Source of the DNA: Pseudomonas sp. NC02
GTDB taxonomy: Bacteria; Pseudomonadota; Gammaproteobacteria; Pseudomonadales; Pseudomonadaceae
Direction of reading: 5' to 3'
DNA length: 64,000 nt
Assembly: GCF_002874965.1 (NCBI RefSeq)
Contig: NZ_CP025624.1
Coordinates: 682,001-746,000 of the forward strand
Part shown: positions 46,690 through 55,206 of the stretch, one piece after another
Layout: each line of letters opens with the position of its first letter
Position numbering within the stretch: the first letter of the stretch is position 1
Program-made: the position numbers and the translations under genes
The notes under the pieces: generated by a model
The model's input: the letters and a program-made list of their open reading frames with translations, nothing else
What the model was told of the DNA's origin: nothing
The model's database searches: none

Positions 46690-48375
46690 TCAGAGTTGGT
46701 AGCTGAAACTCAGGGTATACCGTGGCCGCCGATTGAAGCTGTCCAGGGCGATATCCGACATTGGCTTGGCCGCTTCCAGCGCGATGTTGTAGTACTTGTT
46801 ATCCCCGAAGCGCAGGCCCACTGCTGCCGATGACATGTTGTTGCCCTTGGCCGGCAGTTCGTTGAACCAGGTCTTGGCCTTGTCGAGCACCACGTACGGC
46901 TGCAGGATTTTTACCCACTCGCCACTGCGGTTGAAGCTGTAGTTGACCTCATACGCCACGCCCCAGCCCTTGTCGCCCGAGCCCTGGTCATCCGGGTAAC
47001 CACGCCCGAAATTCTGCCCGCCGAACGTCGCGCGTTCGCTGTCGGGCAGGGTGTCGTTGCTCCAGTAGAAGGCACCCGATGCCACGCCTTGCCAGTTGTC
47101 GAAGAACTTGTCGCTCTGTACGCCCGAGACGCGCAGGCGGAAGAAGTCGATGTCGGGTTTTATACCCTCGAAGTCACTCCGGGTGCTGGCGCCCAGGCCG
47201 TCGATGCCCTGGTACAGGCCGGCGCTGAGAATGCGCAGTTGGCGCGTGTCGGATTTGCGCCAGTCACCTTCGAACGCCAGGGCGCGCAGGTTGGTTTCCA
47301 GGTCGAAACGTTGCGGGAAACCCACCAGTTGATAACGGGTGGTCTGGTCCACGGCATAGAGTCGCGTGCCCAGGGTCAATGACTCGGTAGGGGAGGCAAT
47401 CAGCGGATGGCTGAGGCCGACGGAGTAGCGGTCAACCTCCTGGTGTGGCTTGAGTTCAAAACCGCCGTCCAGCTGCACGTTGCTGCGCGGGTCGGCGCGG
47501 TAGCGCTCGGCGTTGACCACCAGTTGAGTGCCCTCGGCATTCACGAACTGGCTGTAGCCCAGGCGGTAGTAGTGCTCCTTGTCCTCGCCGGGCGGGAACA
47601 GGCCGCTGACGCTCAGTTGTTCGCCCATGGATGTCTGGGAATTGCTGGTGCCGGTGATCAGGGCTTGCAGGCCGCCACGGCTGTCGTCCGTCATGCTCAT
47701 GCTGCTGGTGAAGGGTTTGCGCGAGGCCTGGATCTGCATGCGCGTGCCGCCATCGGTGGTGCCCGGCGGCGGTACTTGCGCCTGCAGCGTTACACCTGGA
47801 ATGCGGCCCATCAAGGTGGTGTAGCGTTCGAAGGTCTTGCGGGTCAGCGGGCGCTCGGCCAGCAGCTTGGCCGCCAGTTTGTCGACGTAGGCCGAGACCG
47901 AGCCAATGTCGCCCTGCACGTTGTAATCCTTGATGTAGCCCTCCACCAGCACCACGCGCACCAGGCCGTTTTCGAAGCGCTGGTCGGGCAGGTACGCGTA
48001 GGACAACAGATAGCCGTCCTGCTGGTAGCGGCGGGTGATGCCGCGGGTGGCTTCGATCAGTTGTGCCAGGTTGGTTTCATGGCCAATCAGCGGTTCGAAA
48101 ACCTTGGCCACATCCTGAAGCGGGTAGATCGTCCCACCGTCGATTTGCAGCTTGCGGATGGTCACTTTGGTGTCCATCAACAATGGCTGGCCCTGGGTTG
48201 CCGCCGGCTCGGGCAGTTGGGTCTGTGGGGTGACCGGGCGATAGGCATCGGCGGGGAGGTTGGGTACCGGCAGGTTGCGAATGGTGTCGTTGCTGTTGAG
48301 GTAGCTGGGCAGGGTCTCGGCATGGACGCTGGCAGCAATGAGGGTGAGCAGAAACAAAGGCGTCAAGGCGCGCAT
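46690..48375 (-). CDS. TpsB/FhaC/ShlB-type outer-membrane transporter
   Basis: The 561-residue protein starts at ATG 48375 with GGAG six bases upstream. It has a signal peptide (FLLTLIAASVHA), a Pro-rich linker, POTRA domains (about 65-205, RKLQIDGGTIYPLQDVAKVF, TRRYQQDGYLLSYAYLPDQR) and a C-terminal barrel ending in a phenylalanine/aromatic-rich strand (RYTLSFSYQL). FGGQNFGRGYPDDQ matches the VRGY loop-6 motif. TpsB proteins export large TpsA substrates. No TpsA gene with a haemagglutination-type domain is adjacent; the next gene upstream is the repeat lipoprotein. Confidence 0.9.
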   Translation of the reverse strand: MRALTPLFLLTLIAASVHAETLPSYLNSNDTIRNLPVPNLPADAYRPVTPQTQLPEPAATQGQPLLMDTKVTIRKLQIDGGTIYPLQDVAKVFEPLIGHETNLAQLIEATRGITRRYQQDGYLLSYAYLPDQRFENGLVRVVLVEGYIKDYNVQGDIGSVSAYVDKLAAKLLAERPLTRKTFERYTTLMGRIPGVTLQAQVPPPGTTDGGTRMQIQASRKPFTSSMSMTDDSRGGLQALITGTSNSQTSMGEQLSVSGLFPPGEDKEHYYRLGYSQFVNAEGTQLVVNAERYRADPRSNVQLDGGFELKPHQEVDRYSVGLSHPLIASPTESLTLGTRLYAVDQTTRYQLVGFPQRFDLETNLRALAFEGDWRKSDTRQLRILSAGLYQGIDGLGASTRSDFEGIKPDIDFFRLRVSGVQSDKFFDNWQGVASGAFYWSNDTLPDSERATFGGQNFGRGYPDDQGSGDKGWGVAYEVNYSFNRSGEWVKILQPYVVLDKAKTWFNELPAKGNNMSSAAVGLRFGDNKYYNIALEAAKPMSDIALDSFNRRPRYTLSFSYQL

Positions 48376-48464
48376 AGGACACTCCATGGTCAAAACTGCT
48401 GCAGCGTTTTCGCTAGGCCCGCCGGGTTCTGGGACACGGTTCGCAAAGCCATTCATTGGCCAAT

Positions 48465-48498
48465 AAAAAAGACGAGAGACTCGTTGGAATCTCTCGTC
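48465..48498 (-). terminator. strong terminator after the repeat lipoprotein gene
   Basis: On the minus strand GACGAGAGA and TCTCTCGTC make a perfect 9-bp stem around a 10-base loop, followed by TTTTTTATT. It is about 53 bp after the lipoprotein stop and separates that gene from the transporter gene. Confidence 0.9.
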
Positions 48499-48550
48499 TC
48501 AACCAAGCGTAGGCGCTGTAGGGGAGGCCGTCTAATGGCCAGGTGCAATT

Positions 48551-50245
48551 CTATTTTTTGCCGGTCAGCCCACCGAGCAGACCTCCCAGGCCGCCGCCTG
48601 TGTTTGCATTTGCATTGGCAGTGCCCGTAGCGGAGGCACCGGCACCCACGTTCAAGCCACCGAGCAGACCGCCACCGTTACTGCTGGTGCCGCCGGTTAC
48701 CAGGCCACCCACCGAGCCGACGGTATTGCCGACGGCATTCAGGGTACCGCCCACAGCGTTAGTCACCGGATTGGCATTCGCCGCCGTCAGGTTGGTGCCC
48801 AGGCTGCTGACTGCGCCGCCGACCTGGGTAACCAGACCATTCACCGGTGCGCCGATACCGGTGCTGGTGCCGATGTTTTGCGTCAGATTGGCAACACCCG
48901 AGGTCACTGGGTTGAGTGCGGTGCCGACATTGGTCGCCAGGCCTGCAACGGGAGCCGTGGCTGCAGTGTTGGCCACGCCATTGCCACCGATCAGGGTGCC
49001 GAGCGACGCGACGGTGTTACCCACTTGGCCACCGGTTACACCGGCTGCACTGACAGTGCCGTTGGTGTTGCCGGCATTCAGGCCGTTGCCGACGTTGGCG
49101 ACAAGACCGCCGACGAGTTCAGGCAGGCCCGATTGAGGGGTCGTGGTGGCCGGGTTGACGTAACCGCTCGACTTATCAAGGGTGGTGCCAACGCCAGTCA
49201 ACACGCCACCGACGAGTGTCCCGACAGGGTTGCCTGCGCCGCCGGCGCTGGCCACCTGGCCGCCAAGGCCGGTGACAGTGGAGCCGACTTTATCCAGTAC
49301 GCCGCCGACCGGGTTGCCCAGGCCTGTTTTATTGCCCAGGTTGCCGGTGGTGTTTTCCACCAGGGAGACCACCGGTACCAATACGCTTTTACCCACCGTA
49401 TTGGTCACGCTGCCCAATGGCCCGGTGGTGCTGGCAGTGCTCAAGGTATCGCCGAGCATGGTGACGGCCTGGCCGACCTGATCAACCACGCCACCTGCCG
49501 CACCGCCAACGCCACCGGTCAAGCCGCCGACTACGGGAATGCCGCCGAGTGTGGTGCCCAGGGATTTGCCGGTGTTGGAAACGCCGGTGCCCAGGTCGGC
49601 AACGCCATCGGCCACACCGGCAACGGTTGTGCCCACGGAGTTGCTATTGGTACCCAGCGTGCCCAGGCCGTTGCTCAAGCCGCCGCCGATACTGTTGACG
49701 GCGGTGCCTGTCGCGGTGACCAGCCCGCCGGCAGTGGTGCCGACAATGGGAACCGTGGTCAGGGTTGTGCCCAGGTTACCTACCGTGGTGCCGACATTAC
49801 CGACGACACCGCCCACAGCGCCTACTACCTGGCCGGTGACCAGGGGAGTGGTCGAGCCGGTGCCGCCGCCAGTACCACCGCCAGTGCCGCCACCGCCGGT
49901 ACCTCCACCAGTGCCGCCACCGCCGGTACCTCCACCAGTACCTCCACCAGTGCCTCCGCCGGTGCCTCCACCAGTGCCGCCGCCGGTGCCACCACCGGTA
50001 CCTCCACCAGTGCCGCCGCCGGTGCCACCACCGGTACCTCCATCAGTGCCGCCGCCAGTGCCACCACCGGTACCGCCGCCGGTGCCTCCACCTGTTCCAC
50101 CGCCAGTACCGCCGCCAGCATCCGGAGAGGAGGCTGCGACGCTACTGTGATGACCACCACCACCGCTGCTGCAGCCTCCGAGGCTTACTGCCAGAATCAG
50201 GGCCAGCGCGGTACTTGCTTTCCACAACACGACTTGAGTTTTCAT
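48551..50245 (-). CDS. Gly-rich repeat lipoprotein (collagen-like repeat type)
   Basis: The 564-residue protein has a lipoprotein signal (ALILAVSLGGCSSGGG, Cys25). A tract of about twenty GGGT units follows (about 43-133), then a long region rich in Gly, Val, Thr, Asn and Leu with irregular VGN..G..LGT motifs, ending in GGLGGLLGGLTGKK. It has almost no charged or aromatic residues. Similar Pseudomonas proteins are usually annotated as collagen-like triple-helix repeat proteins, but GGGT is not a Gly-X-Y repeat. A surface or matrix role is inferred from composition and from the neighbouring Flp locus and TpsB gene. The opposite-strand frames through it are shadows. Confidence 0.82.
   Translation of the reverse strand: MKTQVVLWKASTALALILAVSLGGCSSGGGGHHSSVAASSPDAGGGTGGGTGGGTGGGTGGGTGGGTDGGTGGGTGGGTGGGTGGGTGGGTGGGTGGGTGGGTGGGTGGGGTGGGTGGGGTGGGTGGGTGSTTPLVTGQVVGAVGGVVGNVGTTVGNLGTTLTTVPIVGTTAGGLVTATGTAVNSIGGGLSNGLGTLGTNSNSVGTTVAGVADGVADLGTGVSNTGKSLGTTLGGIPVVGGLTGGVGGAAGGVVDQVGQAVTMLGDTLSTASTTGPLGSVTNTVGKSVLVPVVSLVENTTGNLGNKTGLGNPVGGVLDKVGSTVTGLGGQVASAGGAGNPVGTLVGGVLTGVGTTLDKSSGYVNPATTTPQSGLPELVGGLVANVGNGLNAGNTNGTVSAAGVTGGQVGNTVASLGTLIGGNGVANTAATAPVAGLATNVGTALNPVTSGVANLTQNIGTSTGIGAPVNGLVTQVGGAVSSLGTNLTAANANPVTNAVGGTLNAVGNTVGSVGGLVTGGTSSNGGGLLGGLNVGAGASATGTANANANTGGGLGGLLGGLTGKK
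49857..50127 (-). repeat. in-frame 12-bp repeat tract (GGGT units)
   Basis: The DNA consists of about twenty degenerate 12-bp units coding GGGT, with two places where an extra GGN codon is inserted and one Asp. Because the units are multiples of three bases, slippage would change length without breaking the frame. Confidence 0.9.
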
Positions 50246-50368
50246 GATTGAGTTCCTTGCACCTGGTACAGCCTTTGTTGTTTTCGAAGTTCGCTGTTTC
50301 TAGGGGCAGCGATACATTCGTCCGTTATGGCTATAACAGTCCCGGGTGCGCGCTCTCGCAACGCTCAA

Positions 50369-50426
50369 CTTGGTATTAACGATTTATATACACGAAGAGT
50401 TAGTTTGCTTAACGACTAATACCAAG
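50369..50426. promoter_or_regulatory. 10-bp inverted repeat upstream of the repeat lipoprotein
   Basis: CTTGGTATTA (50369-50378) and TAATACCAAG (50417-50426) are perfect inverse copies 38 bp apart, 124 to 181 bp upstream of the lipoprotein start. The proximal arm reads TAATACCAAG on the coding strand, close to TAATACTTTG upstream of flp in the same orientation and at a similar distance. Confidence 0.5.
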
Positions 50427-50486
50427 GGTGTAGAAGGCGGCGGTGTTTAAGTTGTAAGTTTATTAAAATCAATGAGTTGATAAGAG

Positions 50487-50510
50487 TAGCGAGCTATCGA
50501 TAGCTCGCTA
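50487..50510. terminator. perfect 24-bp palindrome between the MaoC and lipoprotein genes
   Basis: The half-site TAGCGAGCTATC is followed directly by its reverse complement. It is 27 bp beyond the MaoC stop. It may end that transcript as a hairpin, although no T-tract follows on the minus strand, or it may be a protein-binding site. The surrounding 290-bp interval is AT-rich and has no gene. Confidence 0.5.
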
Positions 50511-50537
50511 TAACTTAAGATGTATATATACAATTTA

Positions 50538-51386
50538 TCAGGCGATGGGCCGCCAGCGGCCGACCATGTGTTCAATGTCCCCGGCGCCTTTAAGTTGCAG
50601 CTCACCGCTGGAGCCGGGGGCGCTCGTGAACAACGTTACCTCACTGGGCAAGCGCACCGGCTTTTTAAACTCGACATCTATCTCGAGATTGGCGGCTGGC
50701 AAATGCTCACTCAGTGCCGCCAGTGTGCGGGCCTTGTTCCACAGCCCATGGGCGATGGCCTGGGGAAAGCCGAATAACCTGGCAGTGAGGGCGCTCAAGT
50801 GAATCGGGTTGTAGTCGCCGGACACCCGGGCGTAGCGGCGGCCAACATCGGCGGGGGCTTTCCAGCGGGTCAGTTCGGCGACAGCGGCAGGGGGTTGCAG
50901 CGGGTTGTCCGTTGCTGCGCCATCGAGTTTCACACCGCGACAGAGCATCCGGCTTTGCGCTTCCCACAGTAGCCCCAGTGAATCTTCGACCGTGGTCACA
51001 ATATCGAATGTCGCGCCCTTGGCATGGGGCTGCAAATTCTGCGCGTAAACGCCGACCGTCAAGTCACTCACACCGCCCAACGGGCGCAGGATGCGGATCC
51101 GGTTGCTCAGGTGGATCAATCCCAGCAGCGGGAAAGGAAACGCCTTGTCAGTGAGCAATTGCATCTGCAGGCCGAATGCCAGGATATGCGGATAGGTGGC
51201 CGGCAAGACCGGGCTGTCGGCAAACCCGCAGACCTTGCGATAGGCCGCGACTTCCCTGGGGTTCACACTGACCCGGCAGCGCAACCCTTGCTCGGGCAGC
51301 GTGGTGCCGGTGATCTTGCGCTTGAGTGCCGCGCGCCAATACAGCGGCGGCAGGAACGGGGTGCTGCCTAATGTGTGCCACTCCAT
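50538..51386 (-). CDS. MaoC-like enoyl hydratase
   Basis: The 282-residue protein starts at ATG 51386, 2 bp after the fabG-like gene stop. The C-terminal half carries the hydratase-2 motif (SGDYNPIHLSALTARLFGFP, then AIAHGLW), with Asp and His of the active site. The N-terminal half is a second, degenerate hot-dog domain. It should hydrate or dehydrate acyl-CoA or acyl-ACP. Its place in an operon with a ketoacyl reductase and opposite a thiolase suggests a small fatty-acyl elongation or degradation set. Confidence 0.88.
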   Translation of the reverse strand: MEWHTLGSTPFLPPLYWRAALKRKITGTTLPEQGLRCRVSVNPREVAAYRKVCGFADSPVLPATYPHILAFGLQMQLLTDKAFPFPLLGLIHLSNRIRILRPLGGVSDLTVGVYAQNLQPHAKGATFDIVTTVEDSLGLLWEAQSRMLCRGVKLDGAATDNPLQPPAAVAELTRWKAPADVGRRYARVSGDYNPIHLSALTARLFGFPQAIAHGLWNKARTLAALSEHLPAANLEIDVEFKKPVRLPSEVTLFTSAPGSSGELQLKGAGDIEHMVGRWRPIA

Positions 51387-51388
51387 GC

Positions 51389-52741
51389 TTACGCTCCCAA
51401 TAGACTTTGCCCGCACACCCGAAGTGCCTGCCCGCTGACCGCGCCCGAGCCCGGCTGGCCGAGCCAGGCCACCGCCTCGGCGACGTCCTGGGGCAAGCCG
51501 CCCTGGCCCAGCGAACTCATGCGGCGCCCGGCCTCACGCAGGGCGAAGGGAATGTGTGCGGTCATCTGGGTTTCGATAAAACCGGGGGCCACGGCATTGA
51601 TGCTGATCCCGCGCTCACCGAGCAACGGCGCCCAGGCCTGGGCCAGGCCAATCAGCCCGGCCTTGCTCGCGGCGTAGTTGGTTTGCCCGCGGTTGCCGGC
51701 GATGCCGCTGATGGATGCCAGCAGCACCACGCGACCGTTGTCGTGCAGGGTGCCGCTGTCCAGCAGCGCCTTGGTCAGCACTTGCGGCGCGTTGAGATTG
51801 ACCGCCAAGACTGCGTCCCAATATTCCGGCGTCATGTTGGCCAGGGTTTTATCGCGGGTGATGCCGGCGTTGTGCACCACGATGTCGATGCCGTCCGGCA
51901 GGTGTTCGATCAGTTGGGTGGCGGCGTCTTCGGCGCAGATATCCAGGGCGATGCTGCGGGCGCCCAGGCGCGCGGCCAGGGAATCGAGGTCGGCCTTGGC
52001 TTGTGGCACGTCCAGCAGGATCACCTCGGCACCGTCGCGGGCCAGGGTTTCGGCGATCGAGGCACCGATGCCGCGGGCGGCGCCGGTCACCAGGGCCTTG
52101 TGCCCGGCGAGCGGGCGCGTCCAGTCCGCGACCTGGGTCGGGCAAGGGTTCAGGCGAATGACCTGGCCGGAGATATAGGCACTTTTCGGCGAGAGGAAGA
52201 ACCGCAACGCACCCTCCAATTGATCCTCGGCCCCGTCGCCTACGTACAGCAATTGCAGGACGCCGCCGCTGCGCAGCTCTTTGGCCAGCGACCGGCTGAA
52301 GCCTTCAAGGGCCTGTTGGGCACTGGCGGCAAACGGGTCGCCGAGGCTTTCCGGGGCGCGGCCAAGGATCACCAGGTGCGCGCTGTGGTCGAGGTTCTTC
52401 ATCAACGGCTGAAAGAATTCCCGCAACTGCTTGAGTTGATCGGTGTGCTGCAACTGGCTGGCGTCAAATACCACGGCCTTGAGCTTGGGCCCGTGGCCGG
52501 GAATCCAGGTGGTTGCCGCCGACGGTTCGGTGCCGTAGCTATAGATAGCGTCGGTCAGCTTGTTGGCGAACGGCAGGATTTTTGTCGCCAGCGGGCCGCC
52601 GCCGATCAGCAGTGCACCCTCCACCGGGCGCAGGCGTCCGGCCTGCCAGCGTTCCAGGCGTACCGGTGACGGCAGGCCAATGGCGGCGACCAGGCGATGG
52701 CCGAGGCTTGAGTTGGCGAAGTCGATATAACGGTCAGACAT
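51389..52741 (-). CDS. 3-oxoacyl-ACP/CoA reductase, two-domain FabG type
   Basis: The 450-residue SDR protein is longer than normal FabG (about 245). Residues 1-205 form a degenerate Rossmann-like domain, and the C-terminal part is a full SDR: HKALVTGAARGIGASIAETL (cofactor loop), VVHNAGITRDKTLANM, and catalytic NYAASKAGLIGLAQ. The layout matches the high-molecular-weight FabG4 group. It should reduce 3-ketoacyl groups with NAD(P)H. It is transcribed with the MaoC gene and divergently from the thiolase. Confidence 0.9.
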   Translation of the reverse strand: MSDRYIDFANSSLGHRLVAAIGLPSPVRLERWQAGRLRPVEGALLIGGGPLATKILPFANKLTDAIYSYGTEPSAATTWIPGHGPKLKAVVFDASQLQHTDQLKQLREFFQPLMKNLDHSAHLVILGRAPESLGDPFAASAQQALEGFSRSLAKELRSGGVLQLLYVGDGAEDQLEGALRFFLSPKSAYISGQVIRLNPCPTQVADWTRPLAGHKALVTGAARGIGASIAETLARDGAEVILLDVPQAKADLDSLAARLGARSIALDICAEDAATQLIEHLPDGIDIVVHNAGITRDKTLANMTPEYWDAVLAVNLNAPQVLTKALLDSGTLHDNGRVVLLASISGIAGNRGQTNYAASKAGLIGLAQAWAPLLGERGISINAVAPGFIETQMTAHIPFALREAGRRMSSLGQGGLPQDVAEAVAWLGQPGSGAVSGQALRVCGQSLLGA

Positions 52742-52855
52742 GGAACGCTCTCCGAGTGCTGGGGTTCAAACGGTGGACCATCAATAGGTGAAAGTCGTTC
52801 GATTGAGCCTAGGCTAGGCTCAGAGATTCACCCCATAACCTCAAGGGAGCTTTCC

Positions 52856-54133
52856 ATGACTCAATTGCGCCGTGTAGCGATCATTGGCGGTAACCGCATC
52901 CCCTTCGCCCGCTCCAACGGCCCTTACGCCACGGCGAGCAACCAGGCGATGTTGACCGCCGCCCTCGAAGGCCTGATCGAACGCTACAACCTGCACGGCC
53001 TGCGTATTGGCGAGGTGGCCGCCGGGGCGGTGCTCAAGCATTCCCGCGACTTCAACCTGACCCGCGAGTGCGTGCTGGGCTCGCGCCTGTCGCCGCAAAC
53101 CCCGGCCTACGATATTCAGCAGGCCTGTGGCACGGGGCTGGAAGCCGCGTTGCTGGTGGCGAACAAGATTGCGCTGGGGCAGATCGAAAGCGGGATTGCC
53201 GGCGGCGTCGACACCACGTCCGACGCGCCTATCGGGGTGAATGAGGGCCTGCGCAAAATCCTGCTGCAAGCCAATCGCAGCAAATCCATGGCGGATAAGC
53301 TTAAAGTCTTGTTACAACTTCGTCCCCATCACCTCAAGCCGGAGCTGCCGCGCAACGGCGAGCCGCGCACCGGGTTGTCCATGGGCCAGCATTGCGAGTT
53401 GATGGCGCAGACCTGGCAGATCCCCCGCGCCGAGCAGGATCAGTTGGCGCTGGAAAGCCATCAGAAAATGGCTGCGTCCTACGCTGAAGGCTGGCAAAAC
53501 GATTTGCTCACGCCCTTTCTTGGCCTGACCCGCGACAACAACCTGCGCCCCGACCTGACCCTGGAAAAACTCGCCAGCCTCAAGCCCGCCTTCGAGCGCA
53601 GTGAAAAGGGCACCCTCACCGCCGGTAACTCGACGCCGCTGACCGATGGCGCCTCGTTGGTGCTGCTGGGCAGTGAAGCCTGGGCCAAGGAGCGCGGCTT
53701 GCCGATTCTCGCCTACCTGCGCGATGGCGAAGCGGCGGCGGTGGATTTCGTCAACGGCGCCGAAGGCCTGCTGATGGCGCCGGTGTACGCCGTGCCGCGC
53801 CTGCTGGCGAGGAATGGCCTGACCCTGCAGGACTTCGATTACTACGAGATTCACGAAGCCTTTGCTGCCCAAGTGTTGTGCACGCTGAAAGCCTGGGAAG
53901 ATCCGGAATACTGCAAGACCCGCCTGGGGCTGGATGCACCGCTGGGCTCTATCGACCGCAGCCGCTTGAACGTCAAGGGCAGCTCATTGGCCGCCGGCCA
54001 TCCGTTTGCTGCCACGGGCGGGCGTATCGTCGCCAACCTGGCCAAGCTGCTGGACGCAGCCGGCAAGGGCCGGGGCCTGATCTCGATCTGCGCCGCCGGG
54101 GGCCAGGGCGTCACCGCGATTATTGAGCGCTGA
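52856..54133 (+). CDS. acetyl-CoA C-acyltransferase (thiolase)
   Basis: The 425-residue thiolase has Cys91 in QQACGTGLEAALL (acyl-enzyme), DYYEIHEAFAAQVL, GSSLAAGHPFAATGGR (His) and SICAAGGQGV (second Cys), so all catalytic residues are present. Length and layout are close to FadI-type thiolases. AAGGGAGC precedes the ATG. It is divergent from the fabG/maoC pair, with 114 bp between the starts. Confidence 0.93.
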   Translation: MTQLRRVAIIGGNRIPFARSNGPYATASNQAMLTAALEGLIERYNLHGLRIGEVAAGAVLKHSRDFNLTRECVLGSRLSPQTPAYDIQQACGTGLEAALLVANKIALGQIESGIAGGVDTTSDAPIGVNEGLRKILLQANRSKSMADKLKVLLQLRPHHLKPELPRNGEPRTGLSMGQHCELMAQTWQIPRAEQDQLALESHQKMAASYAEGWQNDLLTPFLGLTRDNNLRPDLTLEKLASLKPAFERSEKGTLTAGNSTPLTDGASLVLLGSEAWAKERGLPILAYLRDGEAAAVDFVNGAEGLLMAPVYAVPRLLARNGLTLQDFDYYEIHEAFAAQVLCTLKAWEDPEYCKTRLGLDAPLGSIDRSRLNVKGSSLAAGHPFAATGGRIVANLAKLLDAAGKGRGLISICAAGGQGVTAIIER

Positions 54134-54284
54134 TCTCGGCTATGATCGGGCCGCCGGTCAATTTGGCATATTGGATGCATTCTTAAGCGGTCAAAGGTCG
54201 GTACCCTCTCCCCGCGGCGAGAGGATTGCCGTATAACGAGTGCCATACGCGTGTTTGGTAATAAAGGACCCACAATAAAAGCTG

Positions 54285-55184
54285 ATGAAGACTCCTAAAC
54301 GCATTGAACCCCTGATCGAGGACGGTCTGGTCGACGAGGTGCTGCGCCCACTCATGAGTGGTAAAGAAGCAGCTGTTTACGTGGTGCGCTGCGGCAACGA
54401 GTTACGTTGCGCCAAGGTCTACAAGGAGGCGAATAAACGAAGTTTTCGTCAGGCGTCCGAATACCAGGAAGGCCGCAAGGTCCGCAACAGCCGGCAGGCC
54501 CGGGCCATGGCCAAGGGCTCCAAGTTCGGCAAGAAAGAAACCGAAGATGCCTGGCAGAACGCTGAGGTAGCGGCGCTGTTTCGCCTGGCCGGTGCGGGTG
54601 TTCGCGTGCCCAAGCCGTACGACTTCCTCGAAGGCGTGCTGCTGATGGAGCTGGTGGCCGATGAATACGGCGACGCGGCGCCACGTTTGAACGACGTGAC
54701 GCTGGAGCCGGACCAGGCCCGCGAATACCACGCCTTCCTGATTACCCAGATCGTGCTGATGTTGTGTACCGGCCTGGTGCACGGTGACCTTTCCGAGTTC
54801 AACGTGCTGCTGACGCCGACGGGCCCGGTGATCATCGACCTGCCTCAGGCGGTGGATGCCGCGGGCAACAACCACGCGTTCAGCATGCTGGAACGGGATG
54901 TGGGCAACATGGCTTCCTACTTCGGGCGCTTTGCCCCGGAATTGAAGAAGACCAAGTACGCCAAGGAGATGTGGGCGCTGTATGAAGCCGGCACTCTGCA
55001 CCCGGCCAGTGTGTTGACCGGCGAGTTCGACGAACCGGAAGAGCTGGCTGACGTGGGCGGTGTTATCCGCGAGATCGAAGCGGCGCGGCTCGATGAAGAG
55101 CGTCGCCAGGCGATTCGCGCGGCAGACGATGCGCCACCGAGCAAAGCGTCGGAAGAACCGCCACCGCCGCCCTGGATGCAGTGA
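54285..55184 (+). CDS. RIO1-family serine/threonine kinase
   Basis: The 299-residue protein has the RIO fold: MSGKEAAVYVVRCG (flexible P-loop region), RCAKVYKEANKRSFRQ (ATP-binding Lys), LMELVADEYGDAAPRL (hinge), GLVHGDLSEFNVLL (catalytic Asp and Asn) and VIIDLPQAVD (metal-binding Asp). A proline-rich tail ends it. RIO kinases mature ribosomes in eukaryotes and archaea; bacterial substrates are unknown. ORF starts at ATG 54285. A REP pair follows. Confidence 0.92.
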   Translation: MKTPKRIEPLIEDGLVDEVLRPLMSGKEAAVYVVRCGNELRCAKVYKEANKRSFRQASEYQEGRKVRNSRQARAMAKGSKFGKKETEDAWQNAEVAALFRLAGAGVRVPKPYDFLEGVLLMELVADEYGDAAPRLNDVTLEPDQAREYHAFLITQIVLMLCTGLVHGDLSEFNVLLTPTGPVIIDLPQAVDAAGNNHAFSMLERDVGNMASYFGRFAPELKKTKYAKEMWALYEAGTLHPASVLTGEFDEPEELADVGGVIREIEAARLDEERRQAIRAADDAPPSKASEEPPPPPWMQ

Positions 55185-55206
55185 TCCAACGGCGAGTGGA
55201 TATCCA

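Noticed and set aside
49857..50127. CRISPR-like appearance of regular short repeats
   Set aside because: The repeats are contiguous 12-bp coding units without spacers.
49539..50150. Plus-strand open frame with proline-valine-rich repeats opposite the lipoprotein gene
   Set aside because: It is the shadow of the GGGT repeat tract on the other strand. The minus-strand frame has a signal peptide, lipobox and terminator; this one has no start signals or domain.
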